Assembly (NCBI RefSeq): GCF_019266065.1
Contig: NZ_LPNR01000111.1
Coordinates: 1 to 64,000, forward strand
DNA: 64,000 nucleotides
Direction of reading: 5' to 3'
Source: Nocardia sp. MH4
GTDB taxonomy: Bacteria > Actinomycetota > Actinomycetes > Mycobacteriales > Mycobacteriaceae
Each line of letters starts with the position of its first letter. Position 1 is the stretch's first letter. The notes below the pieces were generated by a model. The model saw only the letters and a list, made by a program, of their open reading frames with translations. It was not told the origin of the DNA and ran no database searches. Both the position numbers and the translations under genes were made by a program. Of this stretch, positions 33,300 through 41,543 are shown piece by piece.

Positions 33300-33785
33300 T
33301 CAGTCGTGCGCGCGCGGAGGTCTGGGCCACGGGTTTTCCTCGATCCGTTCGACCGAGTGGTTGAACTTCTGCATGAGCCTGCTCAATTCGGCCACGTCGT
33401 CGGGATCCCAGTCGGCGACGACGACGCCGATGCCCGCGGCCCGGTGCTTCTGATCGGCGGCCAGCGCGGCCTTGCCCTCGGCGGTCGCGCGCACCTTCCT
33501 GGCGACGCCGCCGTCCGGATCGGGCACCCGCTCCACCAGGTTCTGCTTCAGCATCGCGCCGACCTGGCGGTTGATGGTGGAGATGTCCAGCTGGAACGCT
33601 TCCGACAGTTCGCGCAGGCTCAGCGGTTCGCCCAGGTCCAGGCGGGTGAGGATGAGGAACGCGGAGCGGTCCAGCGCGAACCCGGGCCTGCGCCGCGTCG
33701 TGGTGGGGAAGTGGCGCGAGATCAGGTTCAGCTCGAACACCAGGCGGGTGAACGGGGTGTCGTCGGCGGGGCCGGAATCGGACAT
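33300..33785 (-). CDS. MarR-family repressor of the adjacent MFS transporter
   Basis: 161 residues with the MarR winged helix: SAFLILTRLDLGEPLSLRELSEAFQLDISTINRQVGAML (ends cited), the recognition helix ISTINRQVGAM and the wing RVPDPDGGVARKVRATAEGK. ATG 33785 is separated from the divergent MFS gene by a promoter region containing a perfect palindrome. It therefore probably controls the transporter and itself. The ligand is likely a drug-like or phenolic compound, by family analogy. Confidence 0.9.
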   Translation of the reverse strand: MSDSGPADDTPFTRLVFELNLISRHFPTTTRRRPGFALDRSAFLILTRLDLGEPLSLRELSEAFQLDISTINRQVGAMLKQNLVERVPDPDGGVARKVRATAEGKAALAADQKHRAAGIGVVVADWDPDDVAELSRLMQKFNHSVERIEENPWPRPPRAHD

Positions 33786-33823
33786 ATGCCAACTATGTCG
33801 CGTGGATCACCGCGAATCAAAAT

Positions 33824-33856
33824 TGTGTACTATACACATGCTGTGTACGGTGCATA
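33824..33856. promoter_or_regulatory. MarR-type operator in the MarR/MFS divergent promoter
   Basis: The perfect palindrome TGTGTA-CTA-TACACA is at 33824-33838. A degenerate second copy TGTGTACGGTGCATA is at 33842-33856. The sites sit at or over the possible starts of the MFS gene, so binding would block transcription. Confidence 0.65.
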
Positions 33857-33858
33857 AT

Positions 33859-35283
33859 GTGTCTGTTACCGCGGCCGACGTCACGCCGGCCTCTCCCGAA
33901 ACCCGCGGCGTCACGCCGGCCGTGCTCATCGCTGTGCTCAGTACTGTCGGCGTCGTCGTCTCGCTCATGCAGACGCTCGTCATCCCGATCATCCCGTCGC
34001 TGCCCGGCCTGCTGAACACCTCGGCGTCCAACGCCTCCTGGGTGGTCACCGCCACGCTGCTGGCCGGCGCGGTCTCCACGCCCATCTCGGGCAAGCTCGG
34101 CGACATGTTCGGCAAGCGGCTGGTGCTCGTCGTCAATCTCGGCTTCATGATCGTCGGCTCGGTGATCTGCGCGAGCTTCTCCTCGCTGCTGCCCGAGATC
34201 GTCGGCCGCTCGCTGCAGGGCGCCGCGGTGGGCGCGATCCCGCTGGGGATCAGCATCATGCGCGACGAACTGCCCGCCGAGAAGGTCGGCGGCGCGATGG
34301 CCGTGATGAGCGCAACCCTCGGCGTCGGCGGCGCGATCGGCCTGCCGTTCGCGGCCGTGATCGCGCAGAACGCGAACTGGCACGTGCTGTTCTGGACCGC
34401 CGCCGGACTCGGCGCGGTGTGCGCGGTGCTGGTGTTCGTCTTCGTGCCGGAATCGCCGGTGCGCACGCCGTCGCGGTTCGACTTCGGCGGTGCGGTGGGC
34501 CTGTCGATCGCGCTGCTGACGCTGCTGATCGGCATCACCAAGGGCGCCGACTGGGGCTGGGCCAGCGCCTCCATCCTGATCCTGTTCGCCGTCTCGCTGG
34601 CGAGCTTCCTGCTCTGGGGTGTCTACGAACTGCGTCAGTCCGCGCCGCTGGTCGACCTGCGGGTCTCGGCGCGACCGCGGGTGCTGTTCACCAACCTGGC
34701 CTCGATCGCGGTCGGTTTCGCGCTCTACGGCATGTCGCTGACCTTCCCGCAGTTGCTGATGGCGCCCGAGGCGACCGGCTACGGCTTCGGCCTGTCGATG
34801 GTGGTCGCCGGTCTGGCGATGGCGCCGACCGGTCTGGTCATGATGCTGCTCTCGCCGGTCTCGGCGCGGCTGTCGGCGAAGAAGGGCCCCAAGCTGACGC
34901 TGGCCCTCGGCTCGGCGGTGATCGGTATCGGCTACCTGTGCGCGGTGGTGATGATGGACAGCGTCTGGCAGATCGTGCTGTCGGCGGTGATCGTCGCCGG
35001 TGGTGTCGGCCTGGCCTACGCCGCCATGCCCGCGCTGATCATGGGCGCGGTGCCGATCAGCGAGACCGCCGCGGCCAACGGCCTGAACTCGCTCATGCGC
35101 TCGATCGGCACCTCCACCTCCGCGGCCGTGATGAGCGTGGTGCTCGCGCACATGACCATGCAGCTCGGCCCGCACGTGCTGCCCTCGCGCGAGGGTTTCC
35201 ACACCGCCTTCTTCATCGCGATGGCGGGCGCGGCGGTCGCGATCGTGCTGACCGCGCTCATCCCGATCCGCAAGGCCGACTGA
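33859..35283 (+). CDS. MFS drug-efflux transporter (DHA family)
   Basis: A 474-residue polytopic transporter with about 14 hydrophobic segments. The loop 2-3 signature GKLGDMFGKRLVLV is the MFS motif A, and GRSLQGAAVGAIPLGISIMRD resembles motif B/C. PSLPGLLNTSASNASWVVTATLL is typical of EmrB/QacA-like proteins. Start is uncertain: GTG 33859 or ATG 33838. The ATG overlaps the MarR palindrome, so I prefer the GTG. Substrates cannot be predicted; regulation by the divergent MarR gene suggests export of an inducing compound. Confidence 0.88.
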   Translation: MSVTAADVTPASPETRGVTPAVLIAVLSTVGVVVSLMQTLVIPIIPSLPGLLNTSASNASWVVTATLLAGAVSTPISGKLGDMFGKRLVLVVNLGFMIVGSVICASFSSLLPEIVGRSLQGAAVGAIPLGISIMRDELPAEKVGGAMAVMSATLGVGGAIGLPFAAVIAQNANWHVLFWTAAGLGAVCAVLVFVFVPESPVRTPSRFDFGGAVGLSIALLTLLIGITKGADWGWASASILILFAVSLASFLLWGVYELRQSAPLVDLRVSARPRVLFTNLASIAVGFALYGMSLTFPQLLMAPEATGYGFGLSMVVAGLAMAPTGLVMMLLSPVSARLSAKKGPKLTLALGSAVIGIGYLCAVVMMDSVWQIVLSAVIVAGGVGLAYAAMPALIMGAVPISETAAANGLNSLMRSIGTSTSAAVMSVVLAHMTMQLGPHVLPSREGFHTAFFIAMAGAAVAIVLTALIPIRKAD

Positions 35284-35287
35284 GGGC

Positions 35288-36019
35288 TCAGTCCGCCGGG
35301 ATCGGCGCGTAGACCACCAGCGACCAGTCCCGGCGCGGCACCAGCGACGAGCCGAGCGAATGCACGGTCATCGCGATCGTCGCGCCGGTCGCCGGATCGC
35401 GCAGATACATGCGCGGCCCGTCGAGGCTGTGCGCCCCGGCCGGGTCGCTGGTCCAGAACTTCGTCCACTCGGGCGCCTGCGCGCAGGTCTCGACGATCTC
35501 ATCGATCCGCTGCTGCGGGGCCAGGCCCGGCCCCATCAGCCGGAACCCGTACACGCACAGGTGCGTCTGGGTGTCCCAGTCGACGAGCGCGGTCCTGGCG
35601 CGCGGGTCGAGCAGCATCCACTCCAGCATCGAGGCGCCCGCCTCCAGGCCGGGGAACCACTGCCGCCACGCGGCGTTGGTGGCCACCACGTCGAACGTCG
35701 GGTGCATCTGCAGGCTGGCCGGATGGGTGATCCCGTCGAGCAGGACCAGGTCGGTCGGTCGAACCAGCGGCAGCGGCACGGATTCGTAGCGCGCGGCGAT
35801 CGCCAGCGAGATCAGGTGATCGCGCATCACGTCCGGGACGGTGAGCGCGTCGAACAGCGCGGTCAGCGCCTCGAGCGTCGGCGGCCGGGTGCCCTGTTCG
35901 ATCTTCTGGATGAGCGCGGGCGAGATGCCGGCGACGGCGCTGAGCGCCGCCCGGGTCAGTCCCGCCGATTCGCGGCGTTCGCGCAGGTACCGAGCGATCG
36001 GCGGATGCGGGTTCTCCAC
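35288..36019 (-). CDS. XRE-family regulator with MmyB-like ligand-binding domain (copy 1)
   Basis: 243 residues. Residues ~10-65 are an XRE helix-turn-helix: RESAGLTRAALSAVAGISPALIQKIEQG (recognition helix SPALIQKIE). The remainder is the MmyB-like domain, with HPTFDVVATNAAWRQWFPGL and MLEWMLLDPRARTALVDWD. This domain binds fatty acids or similar ligands in characterised relatives. GTG 36019 is the start that aligns it with the neighbouring paralog. The paralog lies 17 bp upstream, so the two arose by tandem duplication. It converges on the MFS gene. Confidence 0.88.
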   Translation of the reverse strand: MENPHPPIARYLRERRESAGLTRAALSAVAGISPALIQKIEQGTRPPTLEALTALFDALTVPDVMRDHLISLAIAARYESVPLPLVRPTDLVLLDGITHPASLQMHPTFDVVATNAAWRQWFPGLEAGASMLEWMLLDPRARTALVDWDTQTHLCVYGFRLMGPGLAPQQRIDEIVETCAQAPEWTKFWTSDPAGAHSLDGPRMYLRDPATGATIAMTVHSLGSSLVPRRDWSLVVYAPIPAD

Positions 36020-36036
36020 GTCGGGTGCTCTTTCGG

Positions 36037-36774
36037 CTAGTCGGTCGCCTTCGGCGTGAACGTGATCATCGACCAGTTCCGCCGGGGCAGCGCGAAATCG
36101 AGATTGTGCATGGCCAGGGTGGTCGGCTCGCCGGTCTCGGCGTGCACCACCGTCACTTCCGGGTCGTCGAGGGCGTGCGGCCCCGGCGGCTCGGTGGTCC
36201 AGAAATACTCCCATTCCGGCGCCGCGGACAGGATCGCGATCAATTCGTCGATTCGCGCCTGCGGCATCGAGCTGGGGCCCATCAGCCGGAAGGCGTAGAC
36301 GCTCAGGTGGATGTGGCGCTCCCAGTCGTGGATCACCGCGCGCGACGTCGGGTGCAGCAGCATCCACTCGAGCACGGTGATGCCCGGCAGCAGGCCGGGG
36401 AACTGCTTGCGCCACGCCTCGTTCACGGCCAGCACGTCGAACGCCGGATACTCCTGCAGGCTGGCCGGATAGGGCAGGCTGTCGATCAGCAGCCGGTCCG
36501 CCGCCGGGACCGCCGGGGCGGTGGCGGGCAGCGGGCTGTCGAAGCGATGCGACAGCGACATCATGATGATGTGGCTGCGGAACAGCTCGGGGACGTCGAG
36601 CGCGTCGAACAGCGCCGCGAGGGCCTCCAGGGTCGGCGTGCGGGTGCCCTGTTCGATCTTCTGGATCAGGGCGGGGGAGATGCCCGCGGCCTGGCTCAAT
36701 GCCGCCCTGGTCAGGCCCGACGATTCGCGACGTTCGCGGAGATATCGGGCGATCGAGACGTGGGCGTCCTCCAC
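36037..36774 (-). CDS. XRE-family regulator with MmyB-like ligand-binding domain (copy 2)
   Basis: 245 residues. Helix-turn-helix RESSGLTRAALSQAAGISPALIQKIEQG is almost identical in the recognition helix to copy 1, whereas the MmyB-like domain (YPAFDVLAVNEAWRKQFPGL, VLEWMLLHPTSRAVIHDWE) is clearly diverged. The two proteins probably bind the same DNA but different ligands. GTG 36774 is preceded upstream by a direct repeat that may be the operator. An extended start in the same frame (to 36906) cannot be excluded. Confidence 0.87.
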   Translation of the reverse strand: MEDAHVSIARYLRERRESSGLTRAALSQAAGISPALIQKIEQGTRTPTLEALAALFDALDVPELFRSHIIMMSLSHRFDSPLPATAPAVPAADRLLIDSLPYPASLQEYPAFDVLAVNEAWRKQFPGLLPGITVLEWMLLHPTSRAVIHDWERHIHLSVYAFRLMGPSSMPQARIDELIAILSAAPEWEYFWTTEPPGPHALDDPEVTVVHAETGEPTTLAMHNLDFALPRRNWSMITFTPKATD

Positions 36775-37198
36775 CTGGGCGATCCCGCCTTTCTGGCCGT
36801 ACTGGGACAAACTGGGACAGTCGTCTAGCTTGACCGACAGTAAAGCGTTCGCAAAAATTCTCACAGCCGGACGGGACAGCGCCCGGCTGTCAGTCCATCG
36901 CGGCACGGTGATCCAGGCCGGAGTACGCGCTGGTCAAGACTGTGTGTTCCGGAGCGGTACGTGTTCGAAACCACGTCCGCGCCCCGCGCGTGGACGTCGC
37001 CGGAGGGGACGGCACGCACGCTGGATGCGCGCCGAGAGCGCGGTAGCGAGCCGATACCCGGGTGGCGCAGGGGTCCACCCGGTGATCGTCTCCCACCCGG
37101 CCCGCTCCGGAGCACGCAATATTCGCGGCCCGTTTCGGGAACCGCGGCCGTCTCCGGTTCGTCTTAGAGATCAGAAGACAGATCGAAAGCGGGGGGCG
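36775..37198. other. 424-bp intergenic region upstream of the CHAP-domain gene
   Basis: It contains the XRE direct repeat at its left end and otherwise GC-rich sequence without coding bias. Several short complementary segments (CCACGTCC / GGACGTCG and GGGTGG / CCACCC near 37070-37110) suggest a structured leader for the CHAP gene. The right end is A/G-rich (about 37165-37198) and includes the ribosome-binding site GGGGGG. Confidence 0.4.
36801..36819 (-). promoter_or_regulatory. Direct-repeat operator candidate upstream of the XRE pair
   Basis: The 9-bp sequence ACTGGGACA occurs twice, at 36801-36809 and 36811-36819, one helical turn apart. It lies 27 bp upstream of the copy-2 start. A direct repeat at 10-bp spacing on the same face fits binding by two XRE subunits. 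Confidence 0.5.
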
Positions 37199-37783
37199 AT
37201 GACGCTAGTGCAAGCCGAACGTACCGGTCGCCGGGGGCGCTGGGCGCTCGGCATCTCGGGATTGCTCGCGGTGACGGCCGTGGTCGTCGTCGGATGGGTG
37301 TGGTGGCAGCACGACTGGGGCGAGCAGTTCCCCGCGCTCGACAGCGAACACCTCGACGAACAGCAGATCGCCCTGGTCGACGTGCTGCGTCGCGAATACG
37401 ACCGCCCCGGCGCCGGAACGAAGTACGCCGAGGGCGTCGAGGAGGCCTGGTGCGCCGATTTCGTCAGCTGGACGATGCGCGCGGCGGGCAGACCGCTGGC
37501 CAATCCGAATTCCGGCTCCTGGCGTATCCCCGGCGTCTACACCCTGACCGAGTACTACCAGCAGGTCGGTCGGTTCACCCCCGGTGACGTCGGCTACCGG
37601 CCCCGCACGGGCGACGTGGTGCTCTACGGCCCGGCCAGCCCGCTCGGCCAGCACACCAACATCGTGCTGAAAGCCGAGGGCGACACGATCACCACGATCG
37701 GCGGCAACGAGCTGGGCGGGGTACGGGTGCGCACCATCCGACCGGCCGAAACCGCTGATCTGGTCGGTTATGGACGTTTCTGA
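37199..37783 (+). CDS. CHAP-domain (amidase/peptidase) membrane-anchored protein
   Basis: 194 residues. A basic N-terminus is followed by one membrane helix (LGISGLLAVTAVVVVGWVWW), probably a signal anchor. Residues ~50-194 form a CHAP domain with nucleophile Cys85 in EEAWCADFVSW and catalytic His142 in GQHTNIVL. CHAP domains hydrolyse peptidoglycan amide bonds; the extracytoplasmic location fits cell-wall remodelling. ATG 37199. The long upstream leader hints at post-transcriptional control. Confidence 0.82.
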   Translation: MTLVQAERTGRRGRWALGISGLLAVTAVVVVGWVWWQHDWGEQFPALDSEHLDEQQIALVDVLRREYDRPGAGTKYAEGVEEAWCADFVSWTMRAAGRPLANPNSGSWRIPGVYTLTEYYQQVGRFTPGDVGYRPRTGDVVLYGPASPLGQHTNIVLKAEGDTITTIGGNELGGVRVRTIRPAETADLVGYGRF

Positions 37784-37962
37784 AATCGATTGTCGCTCAA
37801 GACAACTGCCATGAAGCTGGACGGCGGTACCACGCGGGTACCCGTACGATGGAAGCGGTGGCGCCCGGCAGCGCCCCGGCCGACCCCTCCGTCCTGCTTC
37901 CCCCTCATCGGCAGGACGGGGGTGTTGTGCCATCAACCGGGGGTTTCCCTGCGTCACGTACG

Positions 37963-39120
37963 GTGTCCGATGTGCGCGCGAAGGTGACCGAGCAGGCTCG
38001 ACGAGACCCGAAGTGGATCGAGTACGCCGATTTCGGCGAGCGCTTCGTCACCTACGCGGTGACCGAGGAGCGCATCGCCGCCGCGGTGGCGGGCATGACC
38101 GGCCGCGGCGTGACGATCGGCCCGTTCTCCCTCGGCCCCGCCGGACTCGCCGGCTTCGTCGCCGAGGGCACCCTCGGGACACCCGTGGTCACCCGCAATC
38201 CCGGTGACGCGCTGGCCTTCGGTGTCCGGATACCGCTGACGCTGGCGGTGAACCTGGTGCTCGGCGGACGCAAGCTACGCCTGGCCGCCGTCGTCGAGAT
38301 CGGGCTGACGCTGCACGCGCGCACCGCGCAACCGCTGCTGGTGGTGATCGACGTGGCCCCCGTGACCGCCAAGGACGTGAGCTTCACGCTGCGCGCTGAG
38401 GCCATCGACACCGCCTGGGAGATGCTGCTCGACCCGATCGCGGGCCTGGTGCAGCGCGAGGTCGCGAACCGGGTGAACGCCATCGTCGGCGACCCGAAGG
38501 TCCGCTCCGAGCGGGTCTTCGACATCGAGGCCATCCTCGACGGCTACCGCTCGCCGCATCGCAACGACACCGTCTTCGAGTGGATCGACTTCCGCGAGTT
38601 CGGCCTGCGCTTCTTCACCCACATCGTCACCAGGGAACGCGTGCACGACGTGGTCGCGCAGATGGCGGGCAGCGAGATCGTGGTCGGCCCGCTCTCGGAG
38701 GGTCCGCGCGGCGCGGCCACGGTGACCGTGCGCGGCGCGATCGAGCAGGCGCGCGTGATCGACCGCGGGATGGGCGCCCCGGGCGATCCCCGGGTGTTCG
38801 ACATGACGCTGCCCGTCGGCCTCGACATCACCGTCGACGTGCTCAAGGCCAATCACTACCGCGCCGACCTGGAGATTCCGCTGGTCCTCACGGCCAGGGC
38901 CGCCGAGCCGCTGCAGATCGTCATCGACGTGCCGCCGCCCGCGCTCGAGGACATCTCGATGGAATTCACCGCCAAGGGGCTGCGCGCGGCCACCCTGGCC
39001 CGGCTGGCCGGGATCAAGAAGCAGGTGATGGCACAGGTCGTCGCCGTGGTCAGCACCGAGCTGGCCGATCCGTCGGGCCGCACCATCGACGTGGGCGCGG
39101 CCATCGACAGCGCCACCTGA
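37963..39120 (+). CDS. Conserved protein with an internal domain duplication
   Basis: 385 residues from GTG 37963 (an ATG at 37849 would add 38 low-complexity residues). Two related halves are visible: WIEYADFGERFVTYAVTEERI ... GVTIGPFSLGPAGLAGFV and WIDFREFGLRFFTHIVTRERV ... EIVVGPLSEGPRGAATV. Each is followed by a strand-rich block containing PLLVVIDVAPVTAKDVSF or PLQIVIDVPPPALEDISM and an alpha-helical closing segment. No signal peptide, no catalytic motif. The halves are about 40 percent alike by eye. Function unknown; a lipid-binding TULIP-like fold is possible but unsupported. Confidence 0.7.
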   Translation: MSDVRAKVTEQARRDPKWIEYADFGERFVTYAVTEERIAAAVAGMTGRGVTIGPFSLGPAGLAGFVAEGTLGTPVVTRNPGDALAFGVRIPLTLAVNLVLGGRKLRLAAVVEIGLTLHARTAQPLLVVIDVAPVTAKDVSFTLRAEAIDTAWEMLLDPIAGLVQREVANRVNAIVGDPKVRSERVFDIEAILDGYRSPHRNDTVFEWIDFREFGLRFFTHIVTRERVHDVVAQMAGSEIVVGPLSEGPRGAATVTVRGAIEQARVIDRGMGAPGDPRVFDMTLPVGLDITVDVLKANHYRADLEIPLVLTARAAEPLQIVIDVPPPALEDISMEFTAKGLRAATLARLAGIKKQVMAQVVAVVSTELADPSGRTIDVGAAIDSAT

Positions 39121-39281
39121 CCTGTGTGACAGCTGGGACGAAAGTGACCTTTGGTTCTGGCGGTTCCCCTGTGGTTGTGGTGAAATGAGTGCACGTTCGA
39201 GGCTCCCGGCGCGCGGGATTCGGGGAAGGCGCGCCGGGCACGCTGCCGGTTGAAGGTCGGGTTGCGCGAAGGAGCTCTGCG

Positions 39282-40001
39282 ATGCGTTCTGTTCCGGTGA
39301 CCCGGCGGGAGTTCTTCGGCTTCGCCGCCGCCGCGACCACGGTCGGGCTCGGCTTGGCCGCCACCTCCGCCGCACCCGCGGCCGCCCAATCCTTCGGCAC
39401 CCTGGTCGATTACGCCGCGGGCGTGCCCTCGGCCGAGGCGATCAGGGACGCGGGGCACATCGGCGTGATCCGCTACGTCTCCGACCGCAGGCCCGGCGCG
39501 GAGTGGATGGCGGGCAAGCCGCTGCTGGCGGCCGAGGTCGAGCAATTGTGGGCGGCCGGGTTGTCGATCGTGTCGAACTATCAGTTCGGCAAGGGCCCGA
39601 CGGCCGACTGGCGCGGCGGCCTGGAAGCGGGCAAGCAGCACGCCGAGCGCGGCTGGGAATTGCACACCGCCGCCGGTGGTCCCGACACCGCGCCGATCTA
39701 CGCCTCGATCGACGACAACCCCTCCGAGGAGGAGTTCGACGAGATGATCGCGCCCTACATCGAAGGGTGGCAGTCGGTGCTCGGCGCCGATCTCGTCGGC
39801 ATCTACGCCAACACCCCCACCATCGACCGCGCGCTCGACGCCGGGCTGGGTTCCTGGTTCTGGCAGCACAATTGGGGCACGCCGAAGGGCTATGTGCACC
39901 CGGCCGCCCAGCTGCACCAGTTCGAGATCGACAAGCGCGATATCGACGGCATCGGCGTCGATCTGAACCGGGTGCTGGCCACCGACTACGGCCAGTGGTG
40001 A
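39282..40001 (+). CDS. Tat-exported DUF1906 glycoside-hydrolase-like protein
   Basis: 239 residues. The twin-arginine signal is TRREFFGFAAAATT with cleavage expected after APAAAQ. The mature part matches DUF1906 (GH25-like TIM barrel): GTLVDYAAGVPSAEAIRDAG, GVIRYVSDRRPG, IVSNYQFGKG, IYASIDDNPSEEE and the terminal LHQFEIDKRDIDG-VDLNR. These Rv2525c-like proteins are extracytoplasmic, bind the cell wall or carbohydrate, and lack demonstrated hydrolase activity. ATG 39282 is preceded by GAAGGAGC. Its partner, if any, is not evident. Confidence 0.9.
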   Translation: MRSVPVTRREFFGFAAAATTVGLGLAATSAAPAAAQSFGTLVDYAAGVPSAEAIRDAGHIGVIRYVSDRRPGAEWMAGKPLLAAEVEQLWAAGLSIVSNYQFGKGPTADWRGGLEAGKQHAERGWELHTAAGGPDTAPIYASIDDNPSEEEFDEMIAPYIEGWQSVLGADLVGIYANTPTIDRALDAGLGSWFWQHNWGTPKGYVHPAAQLHQFEIDKRDIDGIGVDLNRVLATDYGQW

Positions 40002-40002
40002 G

Positions 40003-40362
40003 CTAGGTCTGGCAGTGGCAGGTCGGCGCGAGCCGGAGATCCGGCTCGTCGTCGGGGATGACCCGCAGCGCGGCCCGGCCTTCGGGTTCGGCGAGCACGC
40101 CGCGCCACGACAGTAACGACCAGCGCGACAGACCCGACAGCGCCGAACCCAGGCTCGCGAACGAGCCCGAGGAGATCGCCGACCCGAACGAGCCGACCGA
40201 GCCGATCGAGAGCACCGAGCCGACGCTGCCGATCGACAGGATCGAATAGGCCGAGCCGATCGACAGGATCGAACCCTCGGATCGGTAGGACAGGATGGAA
40301 CGGCTGGACCGCCTGCTGCGGATCGACCGAGCGGCGCGGGATGAACCTTGCGTGGTCGCCAT
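40003..40362 (-). CDS. Protein with 25 consecutive Ser-x-x triplets
   Basis: 119 residues from ATG 40362. From Ser13 to Arg87 every third residue is serine, giving 25 uninterrupted S-x-x triplets, mostly SIL, SIG, SVG, SFG. The basic N-terminal triplets (SIR, SRR, SSR) give way to hydrophobic ones. After the repeat the tail VLAEPEGRAALRVIPDDEPDL ends with CHCQT. No known domain. The regular period of three suggests an extended or beta-solenoid-like structure with serine on one face. The stop lies 2 bp from the convergent DUF1906 gene. Confidence 0.65.
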   Translation of the reverse strand: MATTQGSSRAARSIRSRRSSRSILSYRSEGSILSIGSAYSILSIGSVGSVLSIGSVGSFGSAISSGSFASLGSALSGLSRWSLLSWRGVLAEPEGRAALRVIPDDEPDLRLAPTCHCQT

Positions 40363-40414
40363 GGTTCTCGGTCTACCACATCGCGATGCTCGCGGGAACC
40401 CGCCGACAACGACA

Positions 40415-40450
40415 GAGCCCGGCCGGTTCCCGAGGGAACGGACCGGGCTC
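40415..40450 (-). terminator. Interrupted hairpin after the secreted Ala/Pro-rich gene
   Basis: GAGCCCGG (40415-40422) pairs with CCGGGCTC (40443-40450), with an inner GGTTCC/GGAAC stem and CGAG loop. It begins 15 bp past the stop of the minus-strand gene ending at 40465. Confidence 0.6.
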
Positions 40451-40464
40451 GGTGCGTCGCGGAC

Positions 40465-41244
40465 CTAGACGGTGAAGAAGCCCAGGGTCGGCATGAAGGT
40501 GCAGGTGCGCGGGGCGGCGCCCTCGGCCTGCGTGGTCAGCGAGCCGGAGACGACGGCGACGACGCGACCGTGGCCGGTGCTGGCGATGGCCGAGAGGGTG
40601 GCCGGGCCGCCGGGGTTGATCTTGGCCTCGTCGGTCAGCGTCTGGATCGCGGACTGGCGGGTGTCGAGGTTGAGCCACTGCACCGTCATCGGCGGGTTCT
40701 GCTCGGCGGTCGGCGCCTTGGTGCCGAGCGCGGTGAACACGAAACCGGCCTGACCGGCGGCGACGCCGGGCGGGGGCAGCTGGGCCGGGCCCGCGACCGC
40801 GAGCGCGGTGCCGACCGAGTCGGCGCCGTCGCCGATGCAGCCCTTGCCGATCGTCGGGTACAGGAACTGCGCGATGACCGGGCCGTCCTGCGGGATCTCC
40901 GGGCCACCGCCGCCGCTGCCGTCGAGGAAGGTGATGATCCGCTCGAGCGTGGACTTGATGGCCGGCGGCAGGTTCAGGGTGGCCAGCAGGGCGCGCGCCT
41001 GATCGAGCAGCGCGGTCTGCGGGCTGGCGACGTCGGCGGGGCCGGCGATCAGGCCCGCGACGGCGGGGGCGAAGGCGGCCAGCGCGTCGACCGGGACGCC
41101 CTCGGGCACCATCGGAACGCTGATCGGCGCGGCCTGCGGAGCAGGTGCCGGAGCGGCGATGGTCGACGCCGGCGCGGCGAGCATGGCGCTTGCCGCAATG
41201 GCGAATGCGGTCGATGCGATCCGCGATCCTCGGCTACGAAGCAC
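40465..41244 (-). CDS. Secreted Ala/Pro-rich protein (Rv1157c/Rv1158c-like position)
   Basis: 259 residues from GTG 41244. Signal peptide: Arg-rich start then TAFAIAASAMLAAPASTIAAPAPAPQ, cleavage near AIA-AP. The mature protein has an Ala/Pro/Val-rich segment, a Gly stretch (DGSGGGGPEIPQDG) and two conserved cysteines (GKGCIGDGADS and PRTCTFMPTLGFFTV) that may form a disulphide. In mycobacteria an equivalent secreted Ala/Pro-rich protein sits opposite pimE, which this gene reproduces. Function unknown. Confidence 0.75.
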   Translation of the reverse strand: MLRSRGSRIASTAFAIAASAMLAAPASTIAAPAPAPQAAPISVPMVPEGVPVDALAAFAPAVAGLIAGPADVASPQTALLDQARALLATLNLPPAIKSTLERIITFLDGSGGGGPEIPQDGPVIAQFLYPTIGKGCIGDGADSVGTALAVAGPAQLPPPGVAAGQAGFVFTALGTKAPTAEQNPPMTVQWLNLDTRQSAIQTLTDEAKINPGGPATLSAIASTGHGRVVAVVSGSLTTQAEGAAPRTCTFMPTLGFFTV

Positions 41245-41543
41245 TTGTCCAGCCGTCCTTACCTCGGTGTTGCGATGGGGCGAGGGGTATCGAGCCCTTC
41301 GATGTCGGGGTCACTCTAAGGACATCGCTGCCGTGTTGTACAGCCGCCCGGCCGCTGGCGGCGAACCGGCGGCCGTGTTCATCGACGCTAACCCCCGTTG
41401 GTGTTACAGCTGGGGATGTTGATGCAAATGTTACCGATGGTGTCGCGCGCCCTCGCGCGAACCCGTGCGCGCGGCTGTCCGTGGTCGCCCGGTTAAGGTG
41501 AGGAAAGCACCGCGACGCCGCCCACTCGACCGAAAGCCTGGCA
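41245..41543. other. 299-bp divergent promoter region of the secreted gene and pimE
   Basis: No gene found. The middle contains a GC-rich dyad (GGCCGCTGGCGG ... CCGGCGGCC). An AT-richer section near 41395-41440 could hold the pimE promoter. No recognised operator. Confidence 0.4.

Noticed and set aside
36820..37198. c-di-AMP (ydaO) riboswitch
   Set aside because: Position upstream of a CHAP gene is suggestive, but I could not align the conserved ydaO junction sequences with confidence.
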